Positions 1 to 6,487 of a DNA stretch of 12,095 nucleotides are shown piece after piece. The DNA is taken from NCBI GenBank assembly GCA_028688235.1, contig JAQTYP010000035.1, forward strand, positions 1-12,095. The letters run 5' to 3'. The notes beneath the pieces are model-generated. The model was not told the origin of the DNA. It saw only the letters and a list, made by a program, of their open reading frames with translations, and searched no databases. Within the stretch, counting starts at the first letter, position 1, and every line of letters starts with the position of its first letter. The DNA comes from Methylomonas sp. GTDB taxonomy: Bacteria; Pseudomonadota; Gammaproteobacteria; Methylococcales; Methylomonadaceae. The position numbers and the translations under genes are program-made.

Positions 1-196
1 GGGGTATAGCGGCAATGACGAATTCCGTCTGCTCGGGCGACTTTTGATAAGCCCACAGTTTTTTACCGAAACCGATGGAAAACCGGATAACCTTGACCCC
101 TGTTTTACGCGCCACCCAAAAGTGGCCCAACTCGTGAAATGCAACCAGTACCGCGATCGCCACGGAAAAATAAAACAGCGTATGCAGGGTTTCCAT
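1..196 (-). CDS. rseP: Site-2 intramembrane zinc protease RseP, N-terminal fragment (runs off the window)
   Basis: Only the first 65 codons are in the window; the rest lies beyond base 1. The translation starts METLHTLFYFSVAIAVLVAF and continues directly into HELGH (residues 21-25), the HExxH zinc motif of M50 site-2 proteases inside the first membrane segment. It is followed by a GxKVxRFSIGFG-like stretch, which is the usual juxtamembrane region of RseP. In the family this inner-membrane protease cleaves anti-sigma factor RseA in the sigma-E envelope stress response and clears signal-peptide remnants. The ATG at 196-194 shares one base with the dxr stop (TGATG), so translation is probably coupled to dxr. 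An rseP gene after cdsA/dxr and before bamA is the standard gammaproteobacterial context. The ORF is open to the window edge with no defect seen. Confidence 0.93.
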   Translation of the reverse strand, partial: METLHTLFYFSVAIAVLVAFHELGHFWVARKTGVKVIRFSIGFGKKLWAYQKSPEQTEFVIAAIP

Positions 197-1380
197 CAGA
201 CTAATAAGGCATTGATTACGGTCTTGGCCGCTTCACGTGCTTGACGATCCGCCTGTAAAACCAGTTCCAGGCTATCGGCATTGTCCGGTTCGAATTGAGC
301 CATGCTGCGCTCTATGATGACGGCGATATCGGTAAATTTAACTTCTTCATTCAAAAACGCTTCGACGGCGATTTCATTGGCCGCGTTCAATACCGTAGGC
401 ATGATGCCGCCGGTTTTGATGGCCTCATAAGCCAGGCGCAGACAGGGAAAGCGCTGCAAATCGGGCTTTTCGAAATCCATATGCCCCACGTCGAAAATAT
501 CCAGCGGTGCCACGCCGGAATCGAAGCGTTCGGGCCAGGCCATTGCATGGGCAATAGGCGTGCGCATGTCGGGATTACCCATTTGTGCTAGTACCGATCC
601 GTCGACATAGTCGACCATGGAATGAATGATGCTTTGCGGATGGATCACCACTTGAATCTGGTCGGGGTCCATATTGAACAACAAACAGGCCTCTATCAAC
701 TCCAGGCCTTTGTTCATCATCGTCGCCGAATCGACCGAAATTTTTCTACCCATATCCCATTTCGGATGGGCAACGGCTTGCTCCGGCGTGACGTCTGCCA
801 AGGTTTCGATTGGCGTTTTCCGAAACGGGCCGCCGGAAGCGGTCAATAAAATCCGTCTAGCCTGTTTGGCAGTGTGTCCGGGAGTATAACCGGCCGGCAT
901 GCACTGAAAGATCGCATTGTGTTCGCTATCGATAGGCAACAGCACGGCACCGGAATCGGCAACTGCTTTCATGAAAATCTGTCCGGACATGACCAGCGCT
1001 TCCTTATTGGCAAGCAGCACAGTCTTGCCGACCTTGGCCGCCGCCAGTGTTGGCAGCAAGCCGGCCGCCCCGACAATAGCCGCCATCACCGCGTCGACAT
1101 TATCCAGTGTTGCCACCTGCTGTAACGCTTCGCTGCCGACCAAGACCTTGATGTCGGCCACCGGCGATGCCGCTATACGTTGTTTGAATTCTTCGGCTTT
1201 GCTCTCCATGACCACCACCGCATATTCCGGATGATGGGCCAAGCACTGTTCATATAAGGCGTCGACGTTACCATTAGCCGTCAATGCGACTACGCGGTAC
1301 TGGTCCGGATGCCGAGCGACGACATCCAACGTGCTGACGCCGATCGAACCCGTGGCGCCAAGTATGCAGATACCTTTCAT
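196..1380 (-). CDS. dxr: 1-deoxy-D-xylulose 5-phosphate reductoisomerase (DXR, IspC)
   Basis: A cytosolic enzyme that converts DXP to 2-C-methyl-D-erythritol 4-phosphate with NADPH, the committed step of the MEP isoprenoid pathway. The 394-residue product has the usual family length. The NADPH-binding GATGSIG is at residues 8-14 and the LLANKEALV segment at 122-130. The metal-binding DSEHN motif is at 151-155 (D151 and E153 correspond to E. coli D150 and E152). HPKWDMG at 205-211 sits in the flexible catalytic loop region, and E227 in NKGLE is the third metal ligand. A further conserved block at about 247-284 includes HPQSIIHSMV and MRTPIAHAMAWP. The ATG overlaps the cdsA stop by 4 nt (ATGA), and the dxr stop shares one base with the rseP start. 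The end product IPP feeds UppS, encoded two genes upstream. Placement after cdsA matches Pseudomonas rather than E. coli order. Confidence 0.98.
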   Translation of the reverse strand: MKGICILGATGSIGVSTLDVVARHPDQYRVVALTANGNVDALYEQCLAHHPEYAVVVMESKAEEFKQRIAASPVADIKVLVGSEALQQVATLDNVDAVMAAIVGAAGLLPTLAAAKVGKTVLLANKEALVMSGQIFMKAVADSGAVLLPIDSEHNAIFQCMPAGYTPGHTAKQARRILLTASGGPFRKTPIETLADVTPEQAVAHPKWDMGRKISVDSATMMNKGLELIEACLLFNMDPDQIQVVIHPQSIIHSMVDYVDGSVLAQMGNPDMRTPIAHAMAWPERFDSGVAPLDIFDVGHMDFEKPDLQRFPCLRLAYEAIKTGGIMPTVLNAANEIAVEAFLNEEVKFTDIAVIIERSMAQFEPDNADSLELVLQADRQAREAAKTVINALLV

Positions 1381-2300
1381 GAGTAAAAAATCCGCCCGAT
1401 CAATAAAATGCCCGCGTAAAAAAACGGGGTGGCAGCAATAAGGCTGTCTATCCTGTCCAATATGCCTCCGTGTCCGGGCAACAAATTGCCGCTGTCTTTC
1501 GCGCCTTTACGCCGCTTGACCAAACTAAACAGCAAATCGCCATAGATGGATACCAACACGGTAAAGACCGACAACACCAACATATCGGTGAAAACCAATT
1601 CATCGAGAAAACGCAGGGCCTCATCCGGTGCCGCCCCTGCATCCTCGACCGTCAGTTTACCGTAAATCAAGAATCCGATTCCGCAAACAAACGCCGACCC
1701 CAAGGCTCCATACATGCCTTGTAGGGTTTTTCCCGGACTGATTTCGGGTGCCAGTTTATCTTTACCCCATTTTTTACCGACAAAATAAGCGCTGATGTCG
1801 GCCGCCCAGATCAAAATCAGCAAATACAACACCATGCCCGAACCGTAATAGGCTCTCAACTTGGTCATGAACATCCAGGCCGACAGTAACACCAACCAAC
1901 CGACGAAAGCCTGAAAGGACGGTTTGAAATCCATTTTCAGCAATTGCGGCGGCGCCTGCCTAATCAGGATCATGGCCAACAACCAGAATGCTACCGGCGC
2001 AATCACGAACCATTCCAAGGCGTCGGAATAGTCCTTGACTTCCGGCCACTCCATTGCCTCGCTCAACAGTTCCAACAACACCGTCCAATAATTTACTCCC
2101 AGCATGGGAATGACCAAGGCCAGTAAAAACAGCAGCTTTTTGCCGATTTTTTCGACGCCGGTCAGCGACAACCATTCCCAGGCACCGCCCAATATGACTA
2201 GCGCGATGACTAGCGAAAAAAACATGGCAGGCAATTCGAAGACCGCCAGGATGACGACAGCTGCCAGCACGGAAGCTGTCAAAATGCGTTGTATTAACAT
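1377..2300 (-). CDS. cdsA: Phosphatidate cytidylyltransferase (CDP-diacylglycerol synthase)
   Basis: An inner-membrane enzyme that makes CDP-diacylglycerol from phosphatidic acid and CTP, the branch point for all bacterial phospholipids. The 307-residue protein has about eight hydrophobic segments (for example 5-40, 56-70, 97-113, 131-146, 154-175, 196-213, 238-258, 290-305). The C-terminal CTP-transferase signature is intact at 259-285: SLVKRR, then KDSGNLLPGHGG and DRID, with its conserved Lys and Asp residues. A second conserved block, AADISAYFVGKKWGKDKLAP followed by SPGKT, spans 166-191. It is about 20 residues longer than E. coli CdsA; the extra length appears to be in hydrophilic loops around 78-96 and 215-238, rich in acidic residues. 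The start lies 36 nt after the uppS stop in an AT-rich spacer without a strong ribosome binding site, so translation may be partly coupled. The end overlaps dxr by 4 nt. Confidence 0.96.
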   Translation of the reverse strand: MLIQRILTASVLAAVVILAVFELPAMFFSLVIALVILGGAWEWLSLTGVEKIGKKLLFLLALVIPMLGVNYWTVLLELLSEAMEWPEVKDYSDALEWFVIAPVAFWLLAMILIRQAPPQLLKMDFKPSFQAFVGWLVLLSAWMFMTKLRAYYGSGMVLYLLILIWAADISAYFVGKKWGKDKLAPEISPGKTLQGMYGALGSAFVCGIGFLIYGKLTVEDAGAAPDEALRFLDELVFTDMLVLSVFTVLVSIYGDLLFSLVKRRKGAKDSGNLLPGHGGILDRIDSLIAATPFFYAGILLIGRIFYS

Positions 2301-2336
2301 AGTTTGCTTTTTAATTATTATGGTTATGAAAAGTGC

Positions 2337-3101
2337 CTAGAGAATACGCTTATCGATGATCTGTTCGCCGGTATGGCCAAAACGCCTTTGCCTGCCTTTG
2401 AAGCTATCGATGGCTTTTTGCATCATGTTCTGATCGAAGTCCGGCCACAACACATCGGTGAAGAACAGCTCGGTATAGGCCAATTGCCAAAGGAGAAAGT
2501 TGCTGACCCGTTCCTCGCCGCCCGTGCGTATGAACAAATCGGGTTCTGGCAAATCGGCTGTCGTCAGATGCTCGTTGATCAATTGTTCCGAAATGGCCTG
2601 CTCGTCGATATCGCCGTTTTTGACGCCGGCGGCGATTTTTTGCAAGGCCTGGGTAATATCCCAGCGACCGCCATAGTTGGCGGCGACCACCAACGTCAAG
2701 CCGGAATTGTGCGCCGTCTGCTGTTCTGCCGAGCGTATTTTATCCTGCAATTTTTCGTGGAATGCGCTCTTATCGCCGATGATACGCAGACGGATATTGT
2801 TCTTATCCAATTTGTCGACTTGGGTCTGCAACGTGCTGACAAACAATTCCATCAGCAAACTCACCTCGTCCTTGGGGCGCCGCCAATTTTCGCTACTGAA
2901 CGCAAACAACGACAGCACTTCGATTTTTTCCTTGGCGCAGTATTCGACAATACTTCTCACAGCCTTGACGCCAGCGTGGTGGCCCATGATGCGCGGCATC
3001 ATCCGCTTCTGTGCCCAACGGCCGTTGCCATCCATGATGATGGCAATATGCCTTGGGTTTTCGCCAACGACTGCCACTTTGCTAGCGGGCTGATCTGACA
3101 T
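2337..3101 (-). CDS. uppS: Isoprenyl transferase, di-trans,poly-cis-undecaprenyl diphosphate synthase
   Basis: Condenses IPP onto farnesyl diphosphate to give the C55 lipid carrier used for peptidoglycan and surface polysaccharides. The product is 254 residues, typical for cis-prenyltransferases. Motifs seen: HIAIIMDGNGRWA at 18-30 with catalytic D24, the GHHAGVKAVR segment at 40-49, FSSENWRRP at 68-76, and the C-terminal RTGGEERVSNFLLWQ (192-206) followed by the YTELFFTDVLWPDF block. I chose the ATG at 3101 and not the in-frame TTG at 3113: a GAGG Shine-Dalgarno sits six bases before the ATG, and that same GAGG would lie inside the coding region if the TTG were used. The gene starts 17 nt after frr and ends 36 nt before cdsA. 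The order frr-uppS-cdsA is the norm in gammaproteobacteria lacking an intervening dxr. Confidence 0.97.
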   Translation of the reverse strand: MSDQPASKVAVVGENPRHIAIIMDGNGRWAQKRMMPRIMGHHAGVKAVRSIVEYCAKEKIEVLSLFAFSSENWRRPKDEVSLLMELFVSTLQTQVDKLDKNNIRLRIIGDKSAFHEKLQDKIRSAEQQTAHNSGLTLVVAANYGGRWDITQALQKIAAGVKNGDIDEQAISEQLINEHLTTADLPEPDLFIRTGGEERVSNFLLWQLAYTELFFTDVLWPDFDQNMMQKAIDSFKGRQRRFGHTGEQIIDKRIL

Positions 3102-3118
3102 GGTTAACCTCAATAGCC

Positions 3119-3676
3119 TTACATGGACAGCAGATCGGCTTCTTTTTCTTCAAGATGCTTTTCCACTTCTTTGATGTATTGATCGGTCAATTTCTGGATC
3201 TTGTCTTCCGCTTGCCGGGCGTCGTCTTCGGAAATCAATTTTTCTTTCAACGCATCCTTGATGGAAGCATTGGCATCGCGGCGCACGTTTCTGATGGCGA
3301 CTCTGCCTTGTTCCGCTTCATTCTTCACGACCTTGACCAGATCGCGGCGGCGTTCTTCCGTCAACGCCGGCAAGGGGATGCGGATAACGGTACCCTGTGT
3401 GGCAGGATTGAGTCCCAAACCGGATGACATGATGGCTTTTTCTATCGCTTGCACCATGCCTTTTTCCCAGGGCACGACTTTCAAGGTCCTGGCGTCTTCG
3501 ACCGAAATGTTGGCGACCTGGGACAAGGGCGATTCGGAACCGTAGTAACTGACGCTAATTTGATCCAACAGGCTGGGATGCGCCCTCCCCGTTCTGATCT
3601 TGCTGAAGGCTTTTTGCAGCGCTTCTATGCTTTTAGCCATGCGCGCCGCGGCATCTTGTTGAATATCACTGATCAT
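3119..3676 (-). CDS. frr: Ribosome recycling factor
   Basis: A cytosolic factor that, with EF-G, splits the post-termination ribosome into subunits. The 185-residue product is exactly the E. coli length. Domain I is the long three-helix bundle: residues 1-30 (with KIRTGRAHPSLLD at about 26-38) and about 105-185. Domain II, the small beta domain, lies between them (about 31-104) and includes VSYYGSESPLSQVANISVED. The hinge-side block IPLPALTEERRRDLVKVVK and the following arginine-rich IRNVRRDAN contain the arginines needed for ribosome contact. The ATG at 3676 is one base after the pyrH stop; its GAGGA ribosome binding site is formed by the last codons of pyrH, so the two genes are probably co-translated. 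The C-terminus EKHLEEKEADLLSM is typical of the family. Confidence 0.98.
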   Translation of the reverse strand: MISDIQQDAAARMAKSIEALQKAFSKIRTGRAHPSLLDQISVSYYGSESPLSQVANISVEDARTLKVVPWEKGMVQAIEKAIMSSGLGLNPATQGTVIRIPLPALTEERRRDLVKVVKNEAEQGRVAIRNVRRDANASIKDALKEKLISEDDARQAEDKIQKLTDQYIKEVEKHLEEKEADLLSM

Positions 3677-3677
3677 T

Positions 3678-4397
3678 CTATTTCCTCACGATTAGAGAAC
3701 CGATGTCTTCGCCATGCATCAGGCGCATCACGGCTCCCGGCTCAAAAATGTTCATTACCCGCATCGGCAGGTTATTATCCCGGCATAAGACCAAGGCAGT
3801 AGTATCCATGACGTTAAGCCGTTGATCTATCGCTTCGTCATAAGTCAAACGCGGATAAAATTCCGCATCGGCGACTTTGTTGGGATCGGCGGAATAAACG
3901 CCCTTGACCTTGGTCGCCTTGATCATCAATTCCGCGTCGATCTCTATCGCGCGCAAGCTGGCGGCTGTGTCCGTGGTAAAAAAAGGATTACCGGTCCCAG
4001 CCGCGAATATCGTCACCCGGCCTTTTTCCAGGTGGCGGACGGCTCGGCGGCGGATATAATCTTCACAGACCTGATTGATTTTAAGCGCCGTCATGACCCT
4101 TACCGGCTGCCCCAAATATTCCAGCGCGTCCTGCATTGCCAATGCATTAATCACCGTGGCCAGCATACCCATCTGATCACTAGTCACCCGATTCAGACCA
4201 TCCGAGGCCTTTTCCGATCCGCGCAGTATATTGCCGCCACCGATCACCAAACCGACCTGAATTCCGGCATCGCACAAGTCTTTTACTTCTTGCGCCAGAC
4301 GTTGCACGATATCGGGATCGATACTTCCACCCTTCTCGCTCATCAGAGCTTCGCCGCTTAATTTTAGTAAAATTCTATTACAAATAGTCTGACTCAT
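3678..4397 (-). CDS. pyrH: UMP kinase (uridylate kinase, hexameric PyrH)
   Basis: Phosphorylates UMP to UDP with ATP in pyrimidine nucleotide synthesis; in the family it is hexameric, GTP-activated and UTP-inhibited. The 239-residue amino-acid-kinase fold protein shows KLSGEAL at 12-18 (phosphate binding), VIGGGNILRG at 51-60, the UMP-contact stretch from D74 (SDQMGMLATVINALA), and GTGNPFFTTDTAA at 134-146. The ATP/metal region KATKVKGVYSADP is at 160-172, with NIFEPGAVMR near the C-terminus. The ATG at 4397 is preceded by a GGGAA-type ribosome binding site about nine bases away. An intrinsic terminator separates this gene from tsf, so pyrH needs read-through or its own promoter; I see no convincing sigma-70 promoter in the short spacer. 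It leads the tightly packed pyrH-frr-uppS-cdsA-dxr-rseP run. Confidence 0.98.
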   Translation of the reverse strand: MSQTICNRILLKLSGEALMSEKGGSIDPDIVQRLAQEVKDLCDAGIQVGLVIGGGNILRGSEKASDGLNRVTSDQMGMLATVINALAMQDALEYLGQPVRVMTALKINQVCEDYIRRRAVRHLEKGRVTIFAAGTGNPFFTTDTAASLRAIEIDAELMIKATKVKGVYSADPNKVADAEFYPRLTYDEAIDQRLNVMDTTALVLCRDNNLPMRVMNIFEPGAVMRLMHGEDIGSLIVRK

Positions 4398-4444
4398 AAT
4401 CGAAGTTCCCAGGTCGATGATTTAACGCAATCTAATCCATACAG

Positions 4445-4466
4445 AAAAAACCCGGTCGAAACCGGG
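4445..4466 (-). terminator. Intrinsic terminator after tsf
   Basis: On the minus strand, CCCGGT, a TTCG loop and ACCGGG (4466-4451) form a perfect 6-bp stem followed at once by six T residues (4450-4445). It begins 13 nt after the tsf stop. An A-run just 5' of the stem can extend it by pairing with the T-run. It should end or attenuate rpsB-tsf transcripts before pyrH. Confidence 0.88.
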
Positions 4467-4479
4467 CTTTTCAAGGGCG

Positions 4480-5364
4480 TTAGCCTCTGACTTGCGCCAT
4501 CACTTCGGCCGCAAAGTCTTCTTCTTTCTTTTCTATGCCTTCGCCCACTTCGAAACGGGCAAAGCGAGAAACCACATTGCCCTTTTCCTTCAACAGCTGG
4601 CCTACGGTTTTGCTATCGTCTTTGATGAACGCCTGGCCTTGCAAGGTGACTTCCGCCAGGAATTTGTTGACGCGGCCGGAAACCATTTTTTCGACGATAT
4701 CCGCCGGTTTACCTTTCATTTTTTCTTCTTGCTGAGCCAAGAAAATTTCTTTCTCTTTTTCGATGGTTTCGGGCGAAACTTGCTCGGCAGAAATGCATAA
4801 CGGCTTGCTGGCCGCAATATGCATCGCAACATCCTTGCCCAATTCCGCATCGGCTTTGGCCAATTCGACGATTACACCGATTTTGCTGCCGTGCAGATAG
4901 GCCGCTTGACCACCTTCGCTGCTGGTATATTTGACAAAACGTCTTACGGTAATGTTTTCGCCAATTTTTGCAATCAGCGCGCGACGGGTTTCATCGACGG
5001 TTGCACCACTAGCCAATACTAAAGATTGCAATTGTTCGTCGTTTTCGACATTGCCGGCCAACAGCGCGTCGACGACATCGTTGACGAAACCTGAAAAATC
5101 GTCACCTTTGGCCACGAAATCGGTTTCACAGTTGACATCGACCATCACCACGGTTTTACTGTCGCCAGAGACTTTCACGCCGATCACGCCTTCGGCGGCA
5201 ATACGACCGGATTTTTTATCGGCTTTGGCCAGACCCGCTTTGCGCATGTTCTCTATGGCCAATTCCATGTCGCCATTGGCTTCAACCAGCGCTTTCTTAC
5301 ATTCCATCATGCCGGAACCGGTACGTTCACGCAGTTCTTTCACCATAGCCGCACTAATACTCAT
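4480..5364 (-). CDS. tsf: Translation elongation factor Ts
   Basis: The guanine nucleotide exchange factor for EF-Tu in the cytosol. The 294-residue product is near the E. coli length (283). The N-terminal UBA-like domain (about 1-50) contains VKELRERTGSGMMECKKAL. The core begins with the signature DVNCETDFVAKGDDF at 76-90, whose TDFVAK (81-86) inserts into the EF-Tu G domain, displacing the magnesium site. The second core half contains MHIAASKPLCIS, and the C-terminal module holds the GKPADIVEKMVSGRVNKF block. The ATG at 5364 has a GAGGA ribosome binding site (minus strand) about nine bases upstream. It follows rpsB as in nearly all bacteria, but a terminator lies between them and a second one follows tsf, so its level relative to S2 is probably set by read-through. 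Confidence 0.98.
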   Translation of the reverse strand: MSISAAMVKELRERTGSGMMECKKALVEANGDMELAIENMRKAGLAKADKKSGRIAAEGVIGVKVSGDSKTVVMVDVNCETDFVAKGDDFSGFVNDVVDALLAGNVENDEQLQSLVLASGATVDETRRALIAKIGENITVRRFVKYTSSEGGQAAYLHGSKIGVIVELAKADAELGKDVAMHIAASKPLCISAEQVSPETIEKEKEIFLAQQEEKMKGKPADIVEKMVSGRVNKFLAEVTLQGQAFIKDDSKTVGQLLKEKGNVVSRFARFEVGEGIEKKEEDFAAEVMAQVRG

Positions 5365-5390
5365 TCTTCATTTCCTCAAGTTCATTAACT

Positions 5391-5418
5391 AAAAAAACGC
5401 CTCACTAAGGAGGCGTTT
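5391..5418 (-). terminator. Intrinsic terminator / attenuator between rpsB and tsf
   Basis: On the minus strand, arms 5418-5410 (AAACGCCTC) and 5403-5395 (GAGGCGTTT) form a perfect 9-bp stem with a 6-nt loop, and the T-run extends to 5391 (seven T in all). It lies 27 nt before the tsf ATG, so it probably reduces transcription into tsf relative to rpsB. Confidence 0.85.
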
Positions 5419-5432
5419 AAAAGACTAAAACG

Positions 5433-5453
5433 GAGTTCGATGCCATCGAACTC
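5433..5453 (-). repeat. Perfect inverted repeat (hairpin) in the rpsB-tsf spacer
   Basis: GAGTTCGATG at 5433-5442 and CATCGAACTC at 5444-5453 are perfect 10-nt inverted arms around a single C. In RNA this gives a 9-bp stem with a 3-nt loop. There is no T-run after it. It sits between the terminator and another hairpin. Confidence 0.75.
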
Positions 5454-5458
5454 GAATA

Positions 5459-5483
5459 AGTCCGACCCGGTAGAGATCGGACT
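5459..5483 (-). repeat. Inverted repeat (hairpin) just after rpsB
   Basis: AGTCCGA at 5459-5465 and TCGGACT at 5477-5483 form a perfect 7-bp stem around an 11-nt loop. On the transcript it begins 8 nt after the rpsB stop. It may protect the 3' end of rpsB mRNA or pace polymerase before the terminator; this role is inferred. Confidence 0.65.
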
Positions 5484-5491
5484 ACGAAAAC

Positions 5492-6235
5492 TTAAGCTTC
5501 CGCTACCACTTCCTCGACGAAATCATCCGATTTTGTGCCGGCATCCATGCGCAATGCCTTGGCCTCCAACACCGAGGTGGAAGCGCTTTGGCAATACAGC
5601 GTTACGGCGCGAATCGAGTCGTCGTTGCCGGGAATGACATAATCGATATTTTCAGGTGAATTATTGGAATCGACCACGCCGACCACCGGAATACCGAGTT
5701 TTTTGGCTTCCATGATGGCGTTTTTCTCGTAGCCTACGTCCAGCACGAAAATCGCATCGGGAATACCGCGCATGTCTTTGATACCGCCCAGGCTGCGCTC
5801 GAGCTTTTCCAGTTCGCGCTCCATGCCCAAAGCTTCTTTTTTGCTGAATTTTTGGTACAGACTACCGTCGGATTTCATCGCTTCCAGCTCTTTCAGACGG
5901 TTGATCGATTTTTTGATCGTCTTGAAGTTGGTCAACATGCCACCCAACCAGCGATGATTGACGTAAGGCATGCCACAGCGTTTCGCTTCTTCCGCCACGG
6001 ATTTACGCGCGGCTTTTTTGGTGCCTACAAACAGTATCGTACCTTTGTTGGCGGTCATTTGACCCAGATAATTCATCGCGTCGTTGAACAACGGAAGCGT
6101 TTGTTCCAAATCGATGATGTGGATTTTGTTACGGGCTCCGAACAAATAGGAAGCCATTTTAGGATTCCAGTAACGAGTTTGATGCCCAAAGTGAACACCC
6201 GCTTCTAACATTTGACGCATTGACACTGCTGCCAT
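5492..6235 (-). CDS. rpsB: 30S ribosomal protein S2
   Basis: A small-subunit ribosomal protein added late in assembly on the back of the 30S particle, where it helps hold S1. The product is 247 residues (E. coli 241). The family-defining N-terminus is MAAVSMRQMLEAGVHFGHQT followed by RYWNPKM and FGARNKIHIIDLEQT. A coiled-coil hairpin spans about 105-160 (LKELEAMKSDGS... through LEKLERSLGGI). The C-terminal Rossmann-like portion contains PDAIFVLDVGYEKNAIMEA, LGIPVVGVVDSNNSPENIDY and VIPGNDDSIRAV. The ATG has a strong AGGAGA ribosome binding site (6246-6241) seven bases away. A structured leader upstream suggests S2 feedback control, as known for E. coli rpsB. tsf follows after 127 nt containing hairpins and a terminator. 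Confidence 0.98.
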   Translation of the reverse strand: MAAVSMRQMLEAGVHFGHQTRYWNPKMASYLFGARNKIHIIDLEQTLPLFNDAMNYLGQMTANKGTILFVGTKKAARKSVAEEAKRCGMPYVNHRWLGGMLTNFKTIKKSINRLKELEAMKSDGSLYQKFSKKEALGMERELEKLERSLGGIKDMRGIPDAIFVLDVGYEKNAIMEAKKLGIPVVGVVDSNNSPENIDYVIPGNDDSIRAVTLYCQSASTSVLEAKALRMDAGTKSDDFVEEVVAEA

Positions 6236-6371
6236 TTATATCTCCTAAGATTTTGCCGAACATTCGGCGTTGGGTTACGCCTCCGCACTGCCCCGACTGA
6301 TGACCCCTTGTTCGAAAACAAAGAGCACCCCATCAATCGTGCCGACAGGCGTGAGTATTAAACATAGTGAA
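6236..6371 (-). promoter_or_regulatory. Structured rpsB 5' leader, probable S2 autoregulatory element
   Basis: The predicted mRNA has about 135 nt before the rpsB ATG. On the minus strand one hairpin pairs 6325-6317 with 6312-6304 (nine pairs, two of them G-U, around a UUCG loop), and GATG/CATC (6334-6331 with 6302-6299) can close it further out. Near the ribosome binding site, GCCGAA/TTCGGC (6268-6263 with 6260-6255) abuts the Shine-Dalgarno AGGAGA at 6246-6241. A competing stem ACGCC/GGCGT (6281-6277 with 6270-6266) uses three of the same bases, so the two are mutually exclusive. S2 binding to the rpsB leader is established in E. coli and conserved in gammaproteobacteria; that this leader works so is inferred. 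Confidence 0.6.
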
Positions 6372-6377
6372 TTCGAC

Positions 6378-6406
6378 TTTATACCATATTAACGATTTCA
6401 CAACAA
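6378..6406 (-). promoter_or_regulatory. Sigma-70-type promoter for rpsB-tsf
   Basis: Minus strand: an extended -10, TGG-TATAAA (6386-6378), with a -35-like TTGTTG at 6406-6401 and exactly 17 bases between hexamers. The predicted start near 6371 gives the structured leader above. The -10 is strong and the -35 moderate. Confidence 0.65.
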
Positions 6407-6426
6407 CACCCGGCGTCTGATAGACT
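6397..6426 (+). promoter_or_regulatory. Candidate sigma-70 promoter for map-glnD
   Basis: Plus strand: TTCACA (6397-6402) resembles a -35, with TGA-TAGACT (extended -10, hexamer 6421-6426) after 18 bases. The predicted start near 6433 leaves a leader of about 55 nt. Its -35 overlaps the -35 of the divergent rpsB promoter. Another A/T hexamer, TAAAAT at 6431-6436, lacks a matching -35. Confidence 0.4.
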
Positions 6427-6487
6427 GCGGTAAAATCGGACGAACATCATTCACACGCCATAACCACTAACGAAAACCGACTCCCTG

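Noticed and set aside
2304..3098. A 264-codon open frame on the plus strand opposite uppS
   Set aside because: It lies entirely antisense to a well-conserved uppS, has no ribosome binding site or recognisable domain, and mirrors codon bias of the true gene.
3822..4361. A 179-codon open frame on the plus strand opposite pyrH
   Set aside because: Antisense shadow of an intact pyrH; composition rich in His, Arg and Gln and no family resemblance.
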